Position numbers and translations under genes: made by a program | Part shown: one piece after another, positions 1 through 11,593 of the stretch | Numbering within the stretch: the stretch's first letter is position 1 | Layout: each line of letters starts with the position of its first letter | Notes under the pieces: generated by a model | What the model saw: the letters and a program-made list of their open reading frames with translations, nothing else | Told to the model about the DNA's origin: nothing | Databases searched by the model: none | Origin: Vombatus ursinus | Lineage: Eukaryota; Chordata; Mammalia; Diprotodontia; Vombatidae | DNA: 64,000 nucleotides | NCBI RefSeq assembly: GCF_900497805.2 | Contig: NW_020954576.1 | Span: 73,856,605-73,920,604, forward strand | Direction: 5' to 3'

Positions 1-118
1 TCTGGTACAAATTGAGGCTTTTGCTGGAGTAGGTATGTAGGAGCTGGTTAGTAGTCTGCCTTTCCTTCAGGCAGCCATCTTAGCCAAAGCACTTCTGTGA
101 GATCAGTACTCTCCAATC

Positions 119-511
119 TTGAACTGTTACCCCTCTTTTTCCTCCAAAACTCCACTTAAAATTCACCTCCAGCATAAACCCTTCCTTGACAATCCTGAAT
201 CAGAGTCATTCCATTGGTCCATTCACAGAATTTCAGCTCCATTGACTTCAGTATCCACTGAGTACATGTATATACATATATGTGTGTATGTATGTGTATA
301 TATGTATACACATGTATGTACAAGTGTAAGCACATATATGTATATATACATATATATTTATGTAAATATTTTATGTATGATGGATCATTTTCTTTTTAAA
401 TTGTAAGATTTTTGAGGGCAAGGACTATGTTCTACTTCCTTCTAGTTAACATTAATGATTAACACTAGATTTTACATAGTCAATCCTGAATAAACGTTTT
501 TAGATGACTGC
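119..511 (+). mobile_element. L2 LINE 3' end, interrupted by a TA/TG microsatellite
   Basis: The sequence from about 130 to 255 resembles the part of the L2 3' region that reads like 'cacctcc...ccttccttgac'. From about 400 to 511 it has the typical L2 terminus, with 'ttgtaagatttttgagggca' followed by the remains of the 'cacatagt...aataaa' end. An alternating TA/TG tract at about 265-365 lies between the two halves. L2 is an ancient CR1-clade LINE, inactive in living mammals, so this is a fossil. The open reading frame over it (119-406) is a by-product of the microsatellite. Confidence 0.6.
265..365. repeat. TA/TG-rich microsatellite
   Basis: Alternating purine-pyrimidine sequence built from tatg, tgta and tata units, imperfect throughout, sitting inside the L2 fragment. 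Confidence 0.85.
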
Positions 512-564
512 ACATACACCACAGATAATAATCAGATGATTTTACATAGTGTCCCTATGGCATT

Positions 565-715
565 ACATAATGTAATGGAAAGAACGTTATATGTGTGATC
601 AGGAGACCTTGGTTCAAAACTCAGCTCTGAACTTTTCTGGCTTTGTTACTATGGACAATCCATTTAATCTTTCTAAGTTTGTTTCTTCATCTGTTAAAAG
701 GAGATATAATTAAGA
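565..715 (+). mobile_element. MIR/THER-1 SINE
   Basis: It keeps the order of MIR landmarks in sense orientation: 'ggaaagaacg', 'ggagaccttggttcaaa', 'gctttgttacta', then a degraded 'cttcatctgttaaaa'. It is heavily diverged, as expected for this pan-mammalian SINE. Confidence 0.75.
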
Positions 716-1014
716 GTGTGCTGGTAAATGTTTAGCAACCAGGCTCTCTGGGAAAAAAAATGTATGCACACACACTTTTAAATTTAATCTTCATTATTAA
801 CAAAATAATAAATCAAGTCTTGATTTGTAGCATTTGTCAATTTTTGAGGTATAAATGTTCAGTCTGAAAACTTACCAGTTGGCTCTCATAAGCCAAATAG
901 AGCTGACTCCAGTGCACCCTCCTTGATATAATACTTGCAGCACCTTAACTCAGAGTTGTGGTGATAAAAATGGTTTATTAACCTTAAAACACTATAGAAA
1001 TATGAATTATTGTA

Positions 1015-1190
1015 TCACATTCTTAGTACCATAAAATTAGAGTTCATCTAGCCCAACTTTTATTTTACGTACAAGGAAACTGAGACCGAGAGTAGATAAA
1101 TGACTTGCCCAAGGTCATAGCAGCCAGTCAAATGACAGCACTAGGACCGGAACCCACTATACCAGAATGCCATACCTGGCTCTGCTCTTG
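1015..1190 (-). mobile_element. MIR/THER-1 SINE, antisense
   Basis: Antisense MIR signature: 'catctagcccaac', 'aaggaaactgagac', 'tgacttgcccaaggtcat', and a degraded 'ggaacccactataccagaat'. The element is nearly full length. Confidence 0.85.
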
Positions 1191-1199
1191 ACTTTCTGG

Positions 1200-1620
1200 A
1201 CTTCAGAAGCATGCTTCAGTCGCTTTCTCATCCTGGAACTTCTCTTAGCTCTTAGAGCCTTTTTTCTTTGGGACAGTCAACCCCGTTTACAACCTTCTCA
1301 CCTCTACCAGGAAGAAGACCCCTTTCTCCTTCCTCCTTCCTCCTTTGTAAGTTCCTCCTGGGGCCTTCATTTGTGGAAAGGGGCCTGTGCCTGCCAGTCT
1401 TCATTCTCTCCTGGCTTCTGTTACTTTCTGGACTTTAAAACATTCCCCTGCTCTGGGTACTTTCATTTCCCCCTTCCCCAACTTTTCAACTTCTTTTTTT
1501 GTGTCGTCGTCCCCCCCCCCCCCCCGTTAGAATGTAAGCTGCTTGAGGGCAGAGGTTGTCTTTATTTTTACTCCTATTTGTATCCCCAGCACTTAGCTGG
1601 TGCTTAGTGCCTGGTGCTAA
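1200..1620 (+). mobile_element. L2-tailed repeat with poly(C) tract
   Basis: A pyrimidine-rich body from about 1,200 is followed by the L2-type terminus 'gaatgtaagctgcttgaggg' and 'ccccagcacttagc'. A run of 15 C at 1,511-1,525 lies just before the terminus. A second repeat with the same layout, including a 'gctgagtacctt' block, occurs at about 19,195-19,520, which suggests one L2-derived family. The 146-codon open frame at 1,167-1,607 lies almost wholly in this repeat and is not considered a gene. Confidence 0.6.
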
Positions 1621-1754
1621 GCAAGTCCTCCCTCCCTCCTTCCCTCTTTCCTTTCTTTCTTCTTTCTCCATGCCTTCTCTCCTTCTCTCCCTGACTTATC
1701 GATGAGAATATCATACGGAATAGTCAAACTGCATTCTCTTGCTTCTCCCAGCTA

Positions 1755-1945
1755 ATCATGGGATCATAGGATTTTGTTCTGAAAGCGACTTCATAGGCCA
1801 TCCGGGCCATTGCCCTCGTTTTAAAGATGAGGAAACTGAAACTTGTACAGGTTAAGTTAATTGTTCAAAGTCGCAGAGAAACAGATTCAAGGCTTCTTGA
1901 CTCCAATACCAGTGCTCATGCCACCATGGCATGTTGCTGCCACAT
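1755..1945 (-). mobile_element. MIR/THER-1 SINE, antisense
   Basis: Antisense MIR: 'gatcataggattttg', 'aaagatgaggaaactgaaac', a degraded 'ggttaagttaattgttcaaa' and 'cttgactccaataccagtgc' in the expected order. Confidence 0.85.
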
Positions 1946-2132
1946 TTTTTTACTTTTGGTTGGCTTCTAGGTTTTTCAGGATTTTCAGGGAGAAGTTTGC
2001 TAGTTTGTGAGGTTTTTTAAAATAATTTTTATTACTTAATGAAGTACATAAATACTAGATTTAAATTTTTTTTAATTTCAAAGATAATACCATATTTGAC
2101 TTTTTCTCCTAAAAGTTTCCCCTAATAGTTTT

Positions 2133-2150
2133 TGTGTGTGTGTGTGTGTG
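2133..2150. repeat. (TG)9 microsatellite
   Basis: Uninterrupted TG dinucleotides. Confidence 0.95.
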
Positions 2151-2221
2151 AAATTGAAATAATTCCACTTTCAGAGAGAGTTATAATGAAAGAATATACA
2201 CAGGACAGGGATTTTTTCTTC

Positions 2222-2292
2222 TTTTAGTCTTTTTTATACCTAGTGGCTAACACAGGTAGGTACTTAATGAATGCTTATTGATTGATTGATTT
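2222..2292 (+). mobile_element. L2 3' tail fragment
   Basis: Short L2 terminus: 'tagtggctaacacaggtagg' then 'tacttaatgaatgcttattg' followed by (attg)n. Confidence 0.65.
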
Positions 2293-2299
2293 AGAGATC

Positions 2300-5200
2300 T
2301 TCAGTCCCAGGCTATGATCAGAGGCTAGAGATAGCACATTTGAAGCTAATTATTCTCATGCATCTGTTTTTCACTTTATAGAGGAAAGAGGTATAGTTGT
2401 CAGTCAGTAAGCATTTTGGTCAATTAAAAGAGAGAATTACTAACTTCGAAGTAATAATGCCCAGAAAATCCAGTGGATCTGGACTTGGATATATGCTAGT
2501 TGCTTTTTCTGGAAAAGATTACATTGTGGGATTTATTTCACTACTTTGATAGTCCACATAAGGTTTAAATTCCCAAATCAAGCTTACAGAACACCTATTG
2601 CATTAGGAGGTAGTAGGGGTATACTGTGGACTATTACAAGAGTTTGTTTGTTTTTTTGTTTTTTTGTGTGTAGATTGTAAGAAAGGAATTTTGAACAGAC
2701 TGATTGACATCTAGCTACTTTGGGAAGAAAAAAACCCAGCACAAATGCTTTATTCAGTTTTTGTTTGTTTAGTAGAATGCACATTTACAGAAAGGAGGTA
2801 AAAAAAAGGTTAGACTTTCTTGTTTTTCTTAACCATATAGTGCAAAATGATGCTGACAGAGATTTGCATGGATTAACTTCAGTTTTAGGTGAGCATCTCT
2901 TTATGGGCCCGAGAAAGTTCTTTTGAGATTAGCTTCCTTTTTAAAAGCTATTTTCCTAGAAGAGAACAGTATTTGTGCAGATGAGAATGGAGAGTTGTTT
3001 GCTTTTCTTATTGCAGAAGGAAAATGTACAAGTTTGATTAGAAAAGGGTATTTTTAAAGGCATCTCTTATAAAAGAAAGCATTGAAGTGGCATTTGAGTT
3101 ACTCTTTTCTAGCAAATGTAAATTGTAATGCTTATTTGCTAGCCAAATGTGACATTAAAATAAAGTAGGTATCCATCTAGATGATATATTACTGACACTT
3201 GCTGCTTAAATGGAACTCAACCAGCCTTTCCTTTGCAAATTGTGGGGGCAGAGCATTGGATTAGCTAGTATTTAGATGCCAAATGTACAATTTATGTTGT
3301 ATTATTATGCTGTTCTGCAGATTTATCTTCACCTTCTTTGTGCCTTTCCCTTCTCTATTTTCACATCGTCTGATCTCTTACTGCTCCCAGCTTTCCAAGG
3401 GAAGAAATGGAAATTTTCAAAATTAAAACCTCATTAAAAACATGAGCTGTTAGTACCTAAAATATGTCATTTTGTAGCAGTTTCTGTTCCCATAAACACA
3501 CTGTAATAACCATGGTATAGATTTGGGTATGTAATAATGATATTATTAAATGATTTCTCATATTATTAAGTTGTGATGATTTTTATGGCTTTCTCTGTTG
3601 TTTCTGGTACCTGAAGATGGGGGAACAATCCTCATAACCTATTTAGAAAAAAATGAGTTTAGAGCTAAATTTTACTTTGATTATCAAAAAGCTGTGAGTA
3701 GACTTTTCTGTTCTTCATAAAGAATAGAAGTGAAAAGAAAATTACCAAAAAATTCTATGAGCTAATGTTAAATTAGTCTGGACAAGCATGTTAGAAAACT
3801 TCCTTAACTACCAGCTTATGAACCCTTATTAAGGGTTCAGCAAATAAAAGGTTCAGCAAAAAACAGTGTCACAGAAAGAGGAAATGCAGAAAGCAAAACT
3901 CCTAAACCAAGTATGTTCATTGGTTATATTTCCAGGTCTAAGCCTCATACTTTCTCATTGCTTTCATGATCCTCAGTGCTAGCTCACTGTTTTACACTTT
4001 TATAAAACTGTTCAATATTTGGCTTAGCCCTTTAGGATCTTGAGAACTTAATTCAGGAAAAACAAGCAACAGAAATTTCAATTCACTCCCCTGAATCTGA
4101 ACTGATAATCTCTACTATGCTTTTCTAGGAGAGAGGGGTCATTTTTAATGTTGAAGTATTATTAAATACATTTCTTTTCAGTTACTAAAATATGTCACTT
4201 TGATGAGAGCTTCTGTAATCCCCTAAAAATGACCAATTGTGCTGTAGCTTTGTTGTAAATATATATGAACTAAAGAATTTAGTACATCACTTAGCAGAGG
4301 TGATTTTTAAACTTATGTCATCAAAGGTTCTGGTAACTAAGATTGAGAGGATCCCAGAGGATTTGGGGCAGATGTATCTATCCCTAGGGCATCAGTGGTT
4401 GTAATTTAACTATAAAAAATGTTAGAACCATCTGGGTAATAAGACGACAGAGGTCTGCTCTTTCCTGTTACTATAAATAAGAAGGAGATTTATTTTCCTT
4501 TGTAGACATTGAATTTATAAAAATGAGATATGTTGAGCTTGAACTCTGAGCCAAGAGGCTCGGCTGTGTCTGCAGCCAGCACCTGGGGTGGTCTACGCCG
4601 CACACCCTCCAGTGAAACTCAGTTAACAACCCTGCCTCTTCCACATCTGTATAATACAATATGTGCTGCATTTTATATGGATTCTACCTTCAGGGGAGAG
4701 GTCAAATTTTTCGTGGCTAATGTGGTCTGTAGATAGAAAGAATGTTTGGCTTTGCAAATGAGAAGGTACTTCTACAAAAGCCTGTTCTCCCGATGTCAGA
4801 ATTTAGCTGTCTTTCAAAGTGAAATTAAATTACCGCAAAGTAGCTGTGTCAAAGAATCTTTTATCAGAGGAAGTTAGGTTGATTTTCTCATCCCTGAGAA
4901 AAGCTTGCTCATTTAAAAAAAGCAGGCAAACAAACTACTCTTCCTTCTCTGTATAACTGCTTCCCTTGTACCTCCACAGTTAGAGATACTTAGTTTTTGC
5001 TGATTTGCCTGGCATGTGTCCAGCAAAATAGACCATTAAAATTCAGATCCTTTCTCAATAATTGGGACAATCAATTTGCATTAAGCTAGACACAATTATA
5101 ATTTTATGTACAATTTAAATTCTATAGAAAATAATCAGTATGCGATAAAGAAGGACTCTCGTTCTAATGCAAAGAGGTGTCTTTATAGCCTGTGTTAAAC

Positions 5201-5965
5201 AAATCTTGCCTATTTTGAAAATAGTTCCCTTATTATCTTTGGCATGGAGTGGCTCCATTGTGTTTTAATTTGTTGTAGAGGCAGCCATGTCACTATAACT
5301 ATATATTTGATAAAAATATGACTTTCACTCAGTTTCCCATTTACACAGAAAGAGGGTGAAATAGAGTAAGGCAGGTGCGGTGCCATTCTATCTTATATAT
5401 CCTGATTTTTATAACAAAAGCAAGCTCAAAAAAAGCATCTATGTAGGACTGTGGGATGTGTTTGGCACCTCTGCTGCTGGAAAATTGAGGCAGTCCTAGT
5501 TCATTATTGCTATTTTGAAACAGACTAAAAATGTAGTGTTCAGACTGGGATTTTATACTGCTTTCAAGGAAAAAAAAGGATTCTCATATGAGGTCATGGT
5601 TGGGGAAAGAGGTTGAGGGTATGGGGGATGATAGAGGAGGATGGTCCTCCCAATTGTGTGGCTTTGAAAATGGAATATTGCGATGGGAAATCTTCATCTC
5701 AACAATGCCTTACATTGCAGAAAAGCCCCATAGCAGATGTCAGCAGACCCAGAATTCAGCATTTTCATGCTATCATTTGTGTGTAGTTTTGATTTTGTGA
5801 TGTTATTTGGAAAATATAGCATACTAGAGGAAATATTATTAGGCAACATGGAGTAAAATAATGGATACATAGAAAACAAATCCTGTCAAAGCTTGAGCTC
5901 ATATTTGGCTTCTGTTTATTGTGTCTGTCTGTTTCCATACATGGTCTAGAATAGAAACCGGATGT
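2300..5965. other. Unique AT-rich non-coding stretch
   Basis: I recognise no repeat or gene over most of these 3.7 kb. No frame exceeds about 70 codons and none shows a known domain. A more GC-rich block at about 4,540-4,660 stands out and is listed as a finding. Lineage-specific old repeats too diverged to recognise by eye cannot be excluded. Confidence 0.5.
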
Positions 5966-5971
5966 TTGAAC

Positions 5972-6103
5972 TCTCTCTCTCCCTCTCTCTCTCTCCCTCC
6001 CTCTCCTTTTCTCTCTCTCCCTCTCTCTCCCTTTTTTCCCTCCCTCCTGTCTTCTCCTTTCCTTCTCTCTCTCCCTCCTCCATTCCTCCCTCCCTCTTCA
6101 GTA
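5972..6103. repeat. Pyrimidine-rich (CT)n/(CCCT)n tract
   Basis: About 130 bases almost wholly C and T on this strand (purine on the other). The two overlapping Ser/Leu/Pro-rich open frames here are caused by the tract. Confidence 0.95.
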
Positions 6104-6104
6104 T

Positions 6105-7084
6105 TAGTTGGCTTGCTATTTTTATTATTTTTTATTTATATCCTCATTTTTAAATATTTGTAGTTTGTGTAGGATAACACATTAATTTTAATGACATATT
6201 TTCAGCCTCTTGGAATAGTTGAATCATAAAACAAACCTGAAGATGATATATAATCCAAGACAGGATATAAACTGAATATTACACTTATGTTATATTTTCC
6301 CACTGTCATACTAAATTAAATGGCAAATGGCTGTTTGGAAAGCTAATGTATATTCTTATTTGAGCCTCTTGCTTTTGTACATGAATCTAGTTTGCATATT
6401 TTTGTAGCATAATGGGCATTTTAGAAATCTTTCTAATTCATGATTAAAATGAAAAGAATTATACAAGTCATGCATCATTTAAAGCAAGATGTCACTAATA
6501 ATTTTCTGATGATTTGGAAACACATTTGCTCAAGAAAATACCTTTCCCAGAAAGACTTGTTATTTTGATTGTAATTTTTTTCTGCTGCCCATTTGCTTCT
6601 AAGCACAAAGCTATTTCTGTTTCTTTAGGTTTATTTTCTCCTTGCATATGCTCCCTTTGGAAAAAAAAGAATTGTTCAAAACAAATGAAGCTTTCACCTA
6701 GAAATCACTTAGACTTTTTTGGCATTATATGTTATCATTCTCAGAACTATTGCTTTCTATAGCTTGTAATCCATTTGTAAAAAGTAAATCAGTAAGACCT
6801 TAAAATGCGTTAGTTCAAAATGACATCTTTGTCTTGAACATGGATATTTCAGCCAAACTTTAGGTGTTAACTACAGAAAATTGGGAAATGGGTTGACTTC
6901 AGCTCTTTTTTTCAATTTTGAAATAGCCTTATAGATTTATTTTTCTTAAGAACATATGGTTATTTAATAACAGTTATAATGAAAATGTTTATCTTAAACG
7001 TTTTATTCTTTTGTCATGTCTTAAAATGAAATAAATGTTTGAAAAGAATACTAAATAACCTTGTCTTTCCGGCTATATTTGGAA
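6105..7084. other. Unique AT-rich non-coding stretch
   Basis: No recognisable repeat, RNA gene or exon. An 82-codon open frame at 6,514-6,762 has no recognisable motif and is probably chance. Confidence 0.5.
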
Positions 7085-7240
7085 ACTGTAAAAGGCCCTT
7101 AAATATCCAGTAGCCCAACCCCCTCCATTTAAAAAATGGATGTTAAATGACTTGCTTCCTATTATACAGCAATGTAGTGGTAGGTGGAGCCATACTTGGG
7201 TCTCCTGATTCACAGTCCAGTGTTTGTTTTATGCTGATTG
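7085..7240 (-). mobile_element. MIR/THER-1 SINE, antisense
   Basis: Antisense MIR landmarks: 'agcccaaccccctccattt', 'tgttaaatgacttgc', 'ttgggtctcctgattcacag', 'tccagtg'. The 94-codon open frame at 7,147-7,431 begins inside it and is not called a gene. Confidence 0.8.
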
Positions 7241-7289
7241 ATAATTCACATTTATATCATGGCTTATACTTTGTAAAGTTCTTTCCAGA

Positions 7290-8435
7290 TAACAAGACTC
7301 CTAAGAACCAACCAAACAGGGAAAGGAAGGCAGGGAGAAGGAGAAGTGTCCTAGCAACAAGACCTGGTCAAAATGGGAACTCAGCTGGGACTGAGACAGA
7401 TAAAAATTACATTACTTTCAGAGGAAATTAAAAAATCAGACAAGTCAGCCTGAAGTAATGGCAAAAGTCCGAAATCCCAAGGACCAGTTTCCCCACTTAA
7501 ATCTACAGAGGGCCTTTCAGCATAGTTCTTATAAGATACAACAAAGGGTCAAATCCTAGTCCAGCCTCCATCTGACAATTACATCGGTAACACCATTTCC
7601 CAATCAACATCAGAACATCCTTCCTAGAGAGCTAAGGGAAGCCATTGTTCACCCTAGAGAATTCAATCCATCATAATCCATAGATAAAGCCCATAAAACA
7701 ACCTTAGTTGAATTCCTTTATTTATTTGTCTACTATGTATAAGTCACTTTGACACAGGCTACAATGTGACATGCTGCACAGCTGGACCTGGTCTGGAGCA
7801 CAATGTCCCTGACTACCAGTGGGGAACCAGTTATCTGTTTGCCTGCACAAAGTCACAGGGGGACCTGTTGCTGTGAGACCTCATGCTGGTGGAAAAACCA
7901 AACAGGCTCAAAATAGGATTTAGATAAATTAATGGATTATAACTGGTTATTAAAGAGATTTGTGGATGTCTCCTAACCTATGAAGATGATGTCATGAAAG
8001 GCTGTGAACAATCCCTGAAGGCCACTTTGGGGAACAAAACAGAAAATTGTTCATGGATCTAATCCAATGTAACATTCTTTACTGACGTGGAGAATATCAT
8101 TCCATGGCTTTATGTCACCCTTTTTTTTACCACCTCTTCCCACTTCCCAACTCAACTCAAGCTTTCTCTGTTTCATTAGGCAAATAGTTTTGCTCTTTTT
8201 TTGCCCAGTGTCTTCGTCACAAAAAAGGATAGTGTCTTTCATGTCACAGTAGAATTATTAGTCATTACATGTCTATGAATCATTTAGTACTACCAAACTA
8301 CTGCATATCCTGAATCATTCTTTTCAATCTTATACCAACTCTCTCAAGGCCTGTCAGGATTGTTTTAAGATTAAGTGATTGGGGTTTTAGCTACCTAAAT
8401 GTAAGAGAGGGTAATGACATGCTTTCTGCCTAGAA
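7290..8435. other. Unassigned non-coding stretch, possibly old repeat
   Basis: The stretch begins next to a short piece (about 7,245-7,290) that looks like the end of a MIR-type SINE, so the junction at about 7,290 may be an insertion point. I cannot match the rest to a family. No frame has coding character. Confidence 0.35.
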
Positions 8436-8439
8436 CCTT

Positions 8440-8521
8440 CAGATGGATGGATGAATTGATGAATAAGTGAATGGGTGGGTGGGTGGAAAGTGGATGGGTA
8501 ATGGATGAATGGTTGGATAGG
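8440..8521. repeat. Degenerate (TGGA)n microsatellite
   Basis: Runs of 'ggatggatgaa' and 'gtgggtgggtgg' units with point changes. Confidence 0.9.
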
Positions 8522-8937
8522 TTTTTTGATTATGCTTCCCTTGTCCCACACAGAAATATAAATTCCCTCTGAGTGAGGGTACCAAGACCAAGCCAACACC
8601 TTTTTAGTGATATCTAACTCCTGTCCAGACCCAGGAACTGATCAATCTACTTGCAGACATTGTGGATCAAGAACTAGCCCAGGCCAAGGGTAGACATGGA
8701 GTAGCTGTTGGGTTCCCTGGCCCATTCTAGTTCAGACTTTCATCTGAGAGATGCACCTGCAACCATCTGAAGTTTTGGGGTACTCTGCTAGGGAGGCATC
8801 CATGGCTCATTACCACCCCATTTGTCTCTGATTTCCTTTTCTGGCAAGAGGGGCAGTACATGCCACAAGAAAAACAAATCAAGAAGTGTTTTGGGGTTGG
8901 GAGAGGTGCTGTTCCTAGAGCACGAATACTATCATGT

Positions 8938-9122
8938 GAAGCAGAATTTTGTAATGATTAGAGTGCGGTGCTAGGCTTGGAATCTGGAGGGTCTCTGTGC
9001 AGATCCTTCTTCTGGTGCTCACTGGCTGTGAGACCGTAAGAAAGGCCCTTAACCTTTCTGAGTCTCAACTGTAAAATGAGCATATTGGACTTAATGACCT
9101 CTGGGTTCCCTTCTAATTCTTA
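8938..9122 (+). mobile_element. MIR/THER-1 SINE
   Basis: Sense MIR: 'agagtgcggtgctaggcttg', 'ctcactggctgtgagacc', 'aacctttctgagtctcaact', and 'cttaatgacctctgggttcc'. Close to full length. Confidence 0.85.
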
Positions 9123-9124
9123 AA

Positions 9125-9745
9125 AGAAAGACATAATTAAGACTGCATGATTACATTAAAATTAAGAACACAGATTTAACGGCCAGTGGGAAGGCTTGAA
9201 CTGAAAATGCTGTAAAATAAAAGGTGGGGACAGTTCAATTTGGAATAAAGATTGATGAGAAATCACAGATAGTAGGCTTGTCTTTGAATGATTCTGTACC
9301 TCCTTTGTTTTCTTATCTTTTTGGCCTTATATGCCCTTAATTCTTCCAGACCATCAAGGTGTTTTCCAGTGTATATACCTAGGTGTGTTCTATCCCTCCT
9401 CCCAAGATAGCCCAGAAAAGAAAGTTGCTACTTTTTACGTTCATCAAATATGCTTGGATAGATACCAACAGCCATATCTCCTAACTCCCTGTCCCATTAC
9501 CCTCAGTGCTGGCCAGGTGTAGCCAGGTTCCCCACCCCTGGTGTACAGAAACAAATACTCTGACAGTCATTGCTGTTGGAATTTCAAACTTATACAATAT
9601 TTTTTGGGGAAGCATAGTGAAAACTATAAAAATAATCATGCACTCTGTAACAATAATTACATTGTTATCAAACAGAAAAAGAATTGTGTTTCAAGATTTT
9701 CATAGCAACATTATGTGTAATTGAAAAAAACTGGAAGCAAACAAA
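9125..9745. other. Unique non-coding stretch
   Basis: No recognised feature. Two open frames of 63 and 72 codons lack any recognisable motif. Confidence 0.45.
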
Positions 9746-9749
9746 ATTT

Positions 9750-10515
9750 CTTTCATTCATGCATTCAACAAGCATTTATTATGCACCTACCATGTGCCTG
9801 GCATTTTGGTAGTTACAAAGACAAAAACAAAAATCCTACCTTTGAAGAGCTTACTTTCTCTTGGGGGCAAACAAAAGAACATGAATACTAAATGCATAGA
9901 GTAAAAAAAATTATAATTTCTTGGACAAAGGGCATTAGCCAGAGAAATGATCAAGATAGGCCTCCTGCAGGAAGTAGCACCTGACCTGAGCAAAGGATTC
10001 TGAGGAAGAAGTGAGAAAGGAGGAGGGCATTCTCGGCCTATGGGGACAGATACTCTGTTAAAAGTTACAAATGAGTATGGGGAAACAGCAAGGGAGATGT
10101 GTTTGACTGAAGTACAGAGGGGGTAAAGAAGAGTGCAGTACTATAAGCCTGGAAATGCAGGCTGCACCCAGATTGTGAAGAACTTGAAATACCAAACAGA
10201 ATGATTTTGTATTTTTATCCTAGAGGCCAGTGGGATCCACGGTTGCTTCTTGAGTAGGAGAGTGATATTGTTAGCCTTGGCTTTAGGAATACCACAAGAG
10301 GGGAAAGACCTGAAGGAGAGAAACCAATTAGGAGGCTATGAGAATAGTCCAGGTAAGAGGTGATGTAGGCCTGAGTGAGGAGGTTGACCGTGTGAGTGAA
10401 AGGAGGGTATTGCTGTGAGAGGTATTATGGAGATAGAGTCAATAAGCCTTGGAAACTGTTAGGGTAATGGCCGTGAGGGAGGAGGAAGGGTCCAGAGGGA
10501 TGGCAGAAATTAGGT
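9750..10515 (-). mobile_element. L2 LINE, 3' end and distal coding region, antisense
   Basis: Reading leftwards on the minus strand this is the end of an L2. The plus strand starts with 'caacaagcatttattatgca' and 'catgtgcctggca', then 'gaagagcttactttc', 'gattgtgaagaacttgaaat' and 'aggaggctatgagaatagtc', which is the antisense of the L2 tract whose translation contains a DYCNSLL-like motif. The frame is thoroughly decayed. Confidence 0.8.
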
Positions 10516-10650
10516 TTAGATCAACATTTTATACCGTGCGTTACAATAAATTCAAGATGAATACATTCCCTGAATATTGAAGATCATACCATAAAAAACT
10601 TAGAAGTAGATCATACACTTTTCACAGCAGTGGTGGATACCCTATAGACT
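10516..10650 (+). mobile_element. L1 ORF2 C-terminal scrap
   Basis: 'atcaacattttataccgtgc' followed by 'aataaattcaagatg' matches the region of L1 ORF2 that encodes a peptide like FTPYTKINSRW. Only about 130 bases are recognisable. The surrounding sequence to about 10,790 may be the same element but is too diverged to claim. Confidence 0.55.
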
Positions 10651-10807
10651 GAGCTTGTCTAGTGATATATATATCTGAGGACAGTAGAGATGAACAAAGG
10701 AGTTGAACTCAGAGCTGAAAATGAAGAGTAAAGCGGTTTGTTTGGCTCTAGGGAAATTACAAAGGCTTTTTACTGACCTCAAACTAAGTCCACCTTTTCA
10801 AATGTAA

Positions 10808-11098
10808 TAGTTTAATAATAATGATGATAATATTAATAATAGCCAGCATTTATATAATGCCTTCTATGTGCCAGGCACTGTGTTATAGGCTTTATATACA
10901 TTATCTCATTTGATGCTCAGAACAACCCTGAGAAGTAGGTGCTATCATTATCCTCATTTTATAGTTGAAGAAACTGAGGCAAACCATGGTTGAATGAATT
11001 GCCCAAGGTCACAGTAAGTGTCTGAGGCCAGATTTGAAAGCAGTTCTTCCTAACTCCAGGCCCAGCACTCTATACACTGTGCAACCTAGCAGCCTCTA
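10808..11098 (-). mobile_element. MIR-like SINE with L2-type tail, antisense
   Basis: It begins with AAT repeats and 'tatgtgccaggcactgtg', then 'tctcatttgatgctcagaac', 'gaagaaactgaggca', 'tgcccaaggtcacag' and ends in 'cactctatacactgtgcaac'. This is a long MIR-like SINE common in this window (also at 14.65, 37.4, 40.9, 50.4 and 50.8 kb), with a tail shared with L2. Near full length. Confidence 0.85.
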
Positions 11099-11270
11099 AA
11101 TATGATCCTTAGAAATGAACACAATACTATAGAGGATAAGGATCCTATATGATCCTTAGAAATGAACATGATACTATAGATGTGGTCTTACTAAGGCAGA
11201 GTACAGGTCTATGTATTCCCCACCTGGATAATGAATACTTGTCATATAGACTGTAAAATACAATTTGGTG
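11099..11270 (-). mobile_element. CR1/L3-like LINE fragment with local tandem duplication
   Basis: 'tagatgtggtcttactaagg' followed by 'cagagtacag' resembles the antisense of a CR1/L3 LINE 3' segment. A 47-bp unit is repeated in tandem: 11,101-11,134 closely matches 11,148-11,181. Confidence 0.45.
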
Positions 11271-11593
11271 GGTAACCCAATAAGTTAATGTGTTGCTACA
11301 TATATCTTACGTTGTCAGTACAAATGGAAAATATGCAGATAGACCACAGATTTGAATCTAAGGAAGAGAGCCAGCTAAATTGCAGTTGGGAAATCATGCA
11401 TCACTTTCAGTGATTCCACAATACTGACATCCCAACTGAAAAATACAATTTTAACAGATACATTATTCCAGTGATGCTTGCTATAATATGTCCACAAACC
11501 ATCAAACATTATACTGTCCAAATCAAAGCTATGTATGTGGTAGGCATAGGTAGGCTGTAGCATCTCACCAATAATGATTTCTTCTGTGATACT

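Noticed and set aside
1167-1607. 146-codon plus-strand open frame
   Set aside because: It lies in a pyrimidine-rich L2-tailed repeat with a C15 run, and the peptide has a run of Pro and Leu explained by that composition.
5921-6163. Leu/Ser/Pro-rich open frames of 80 and 63 codons
   Set aside because: They are produced by a CT microsatellite, which lacks stops in several frames.
7147-7431. 94-codon open frame
   Set aside because: It starts in an antisense MIR and has no known motif.
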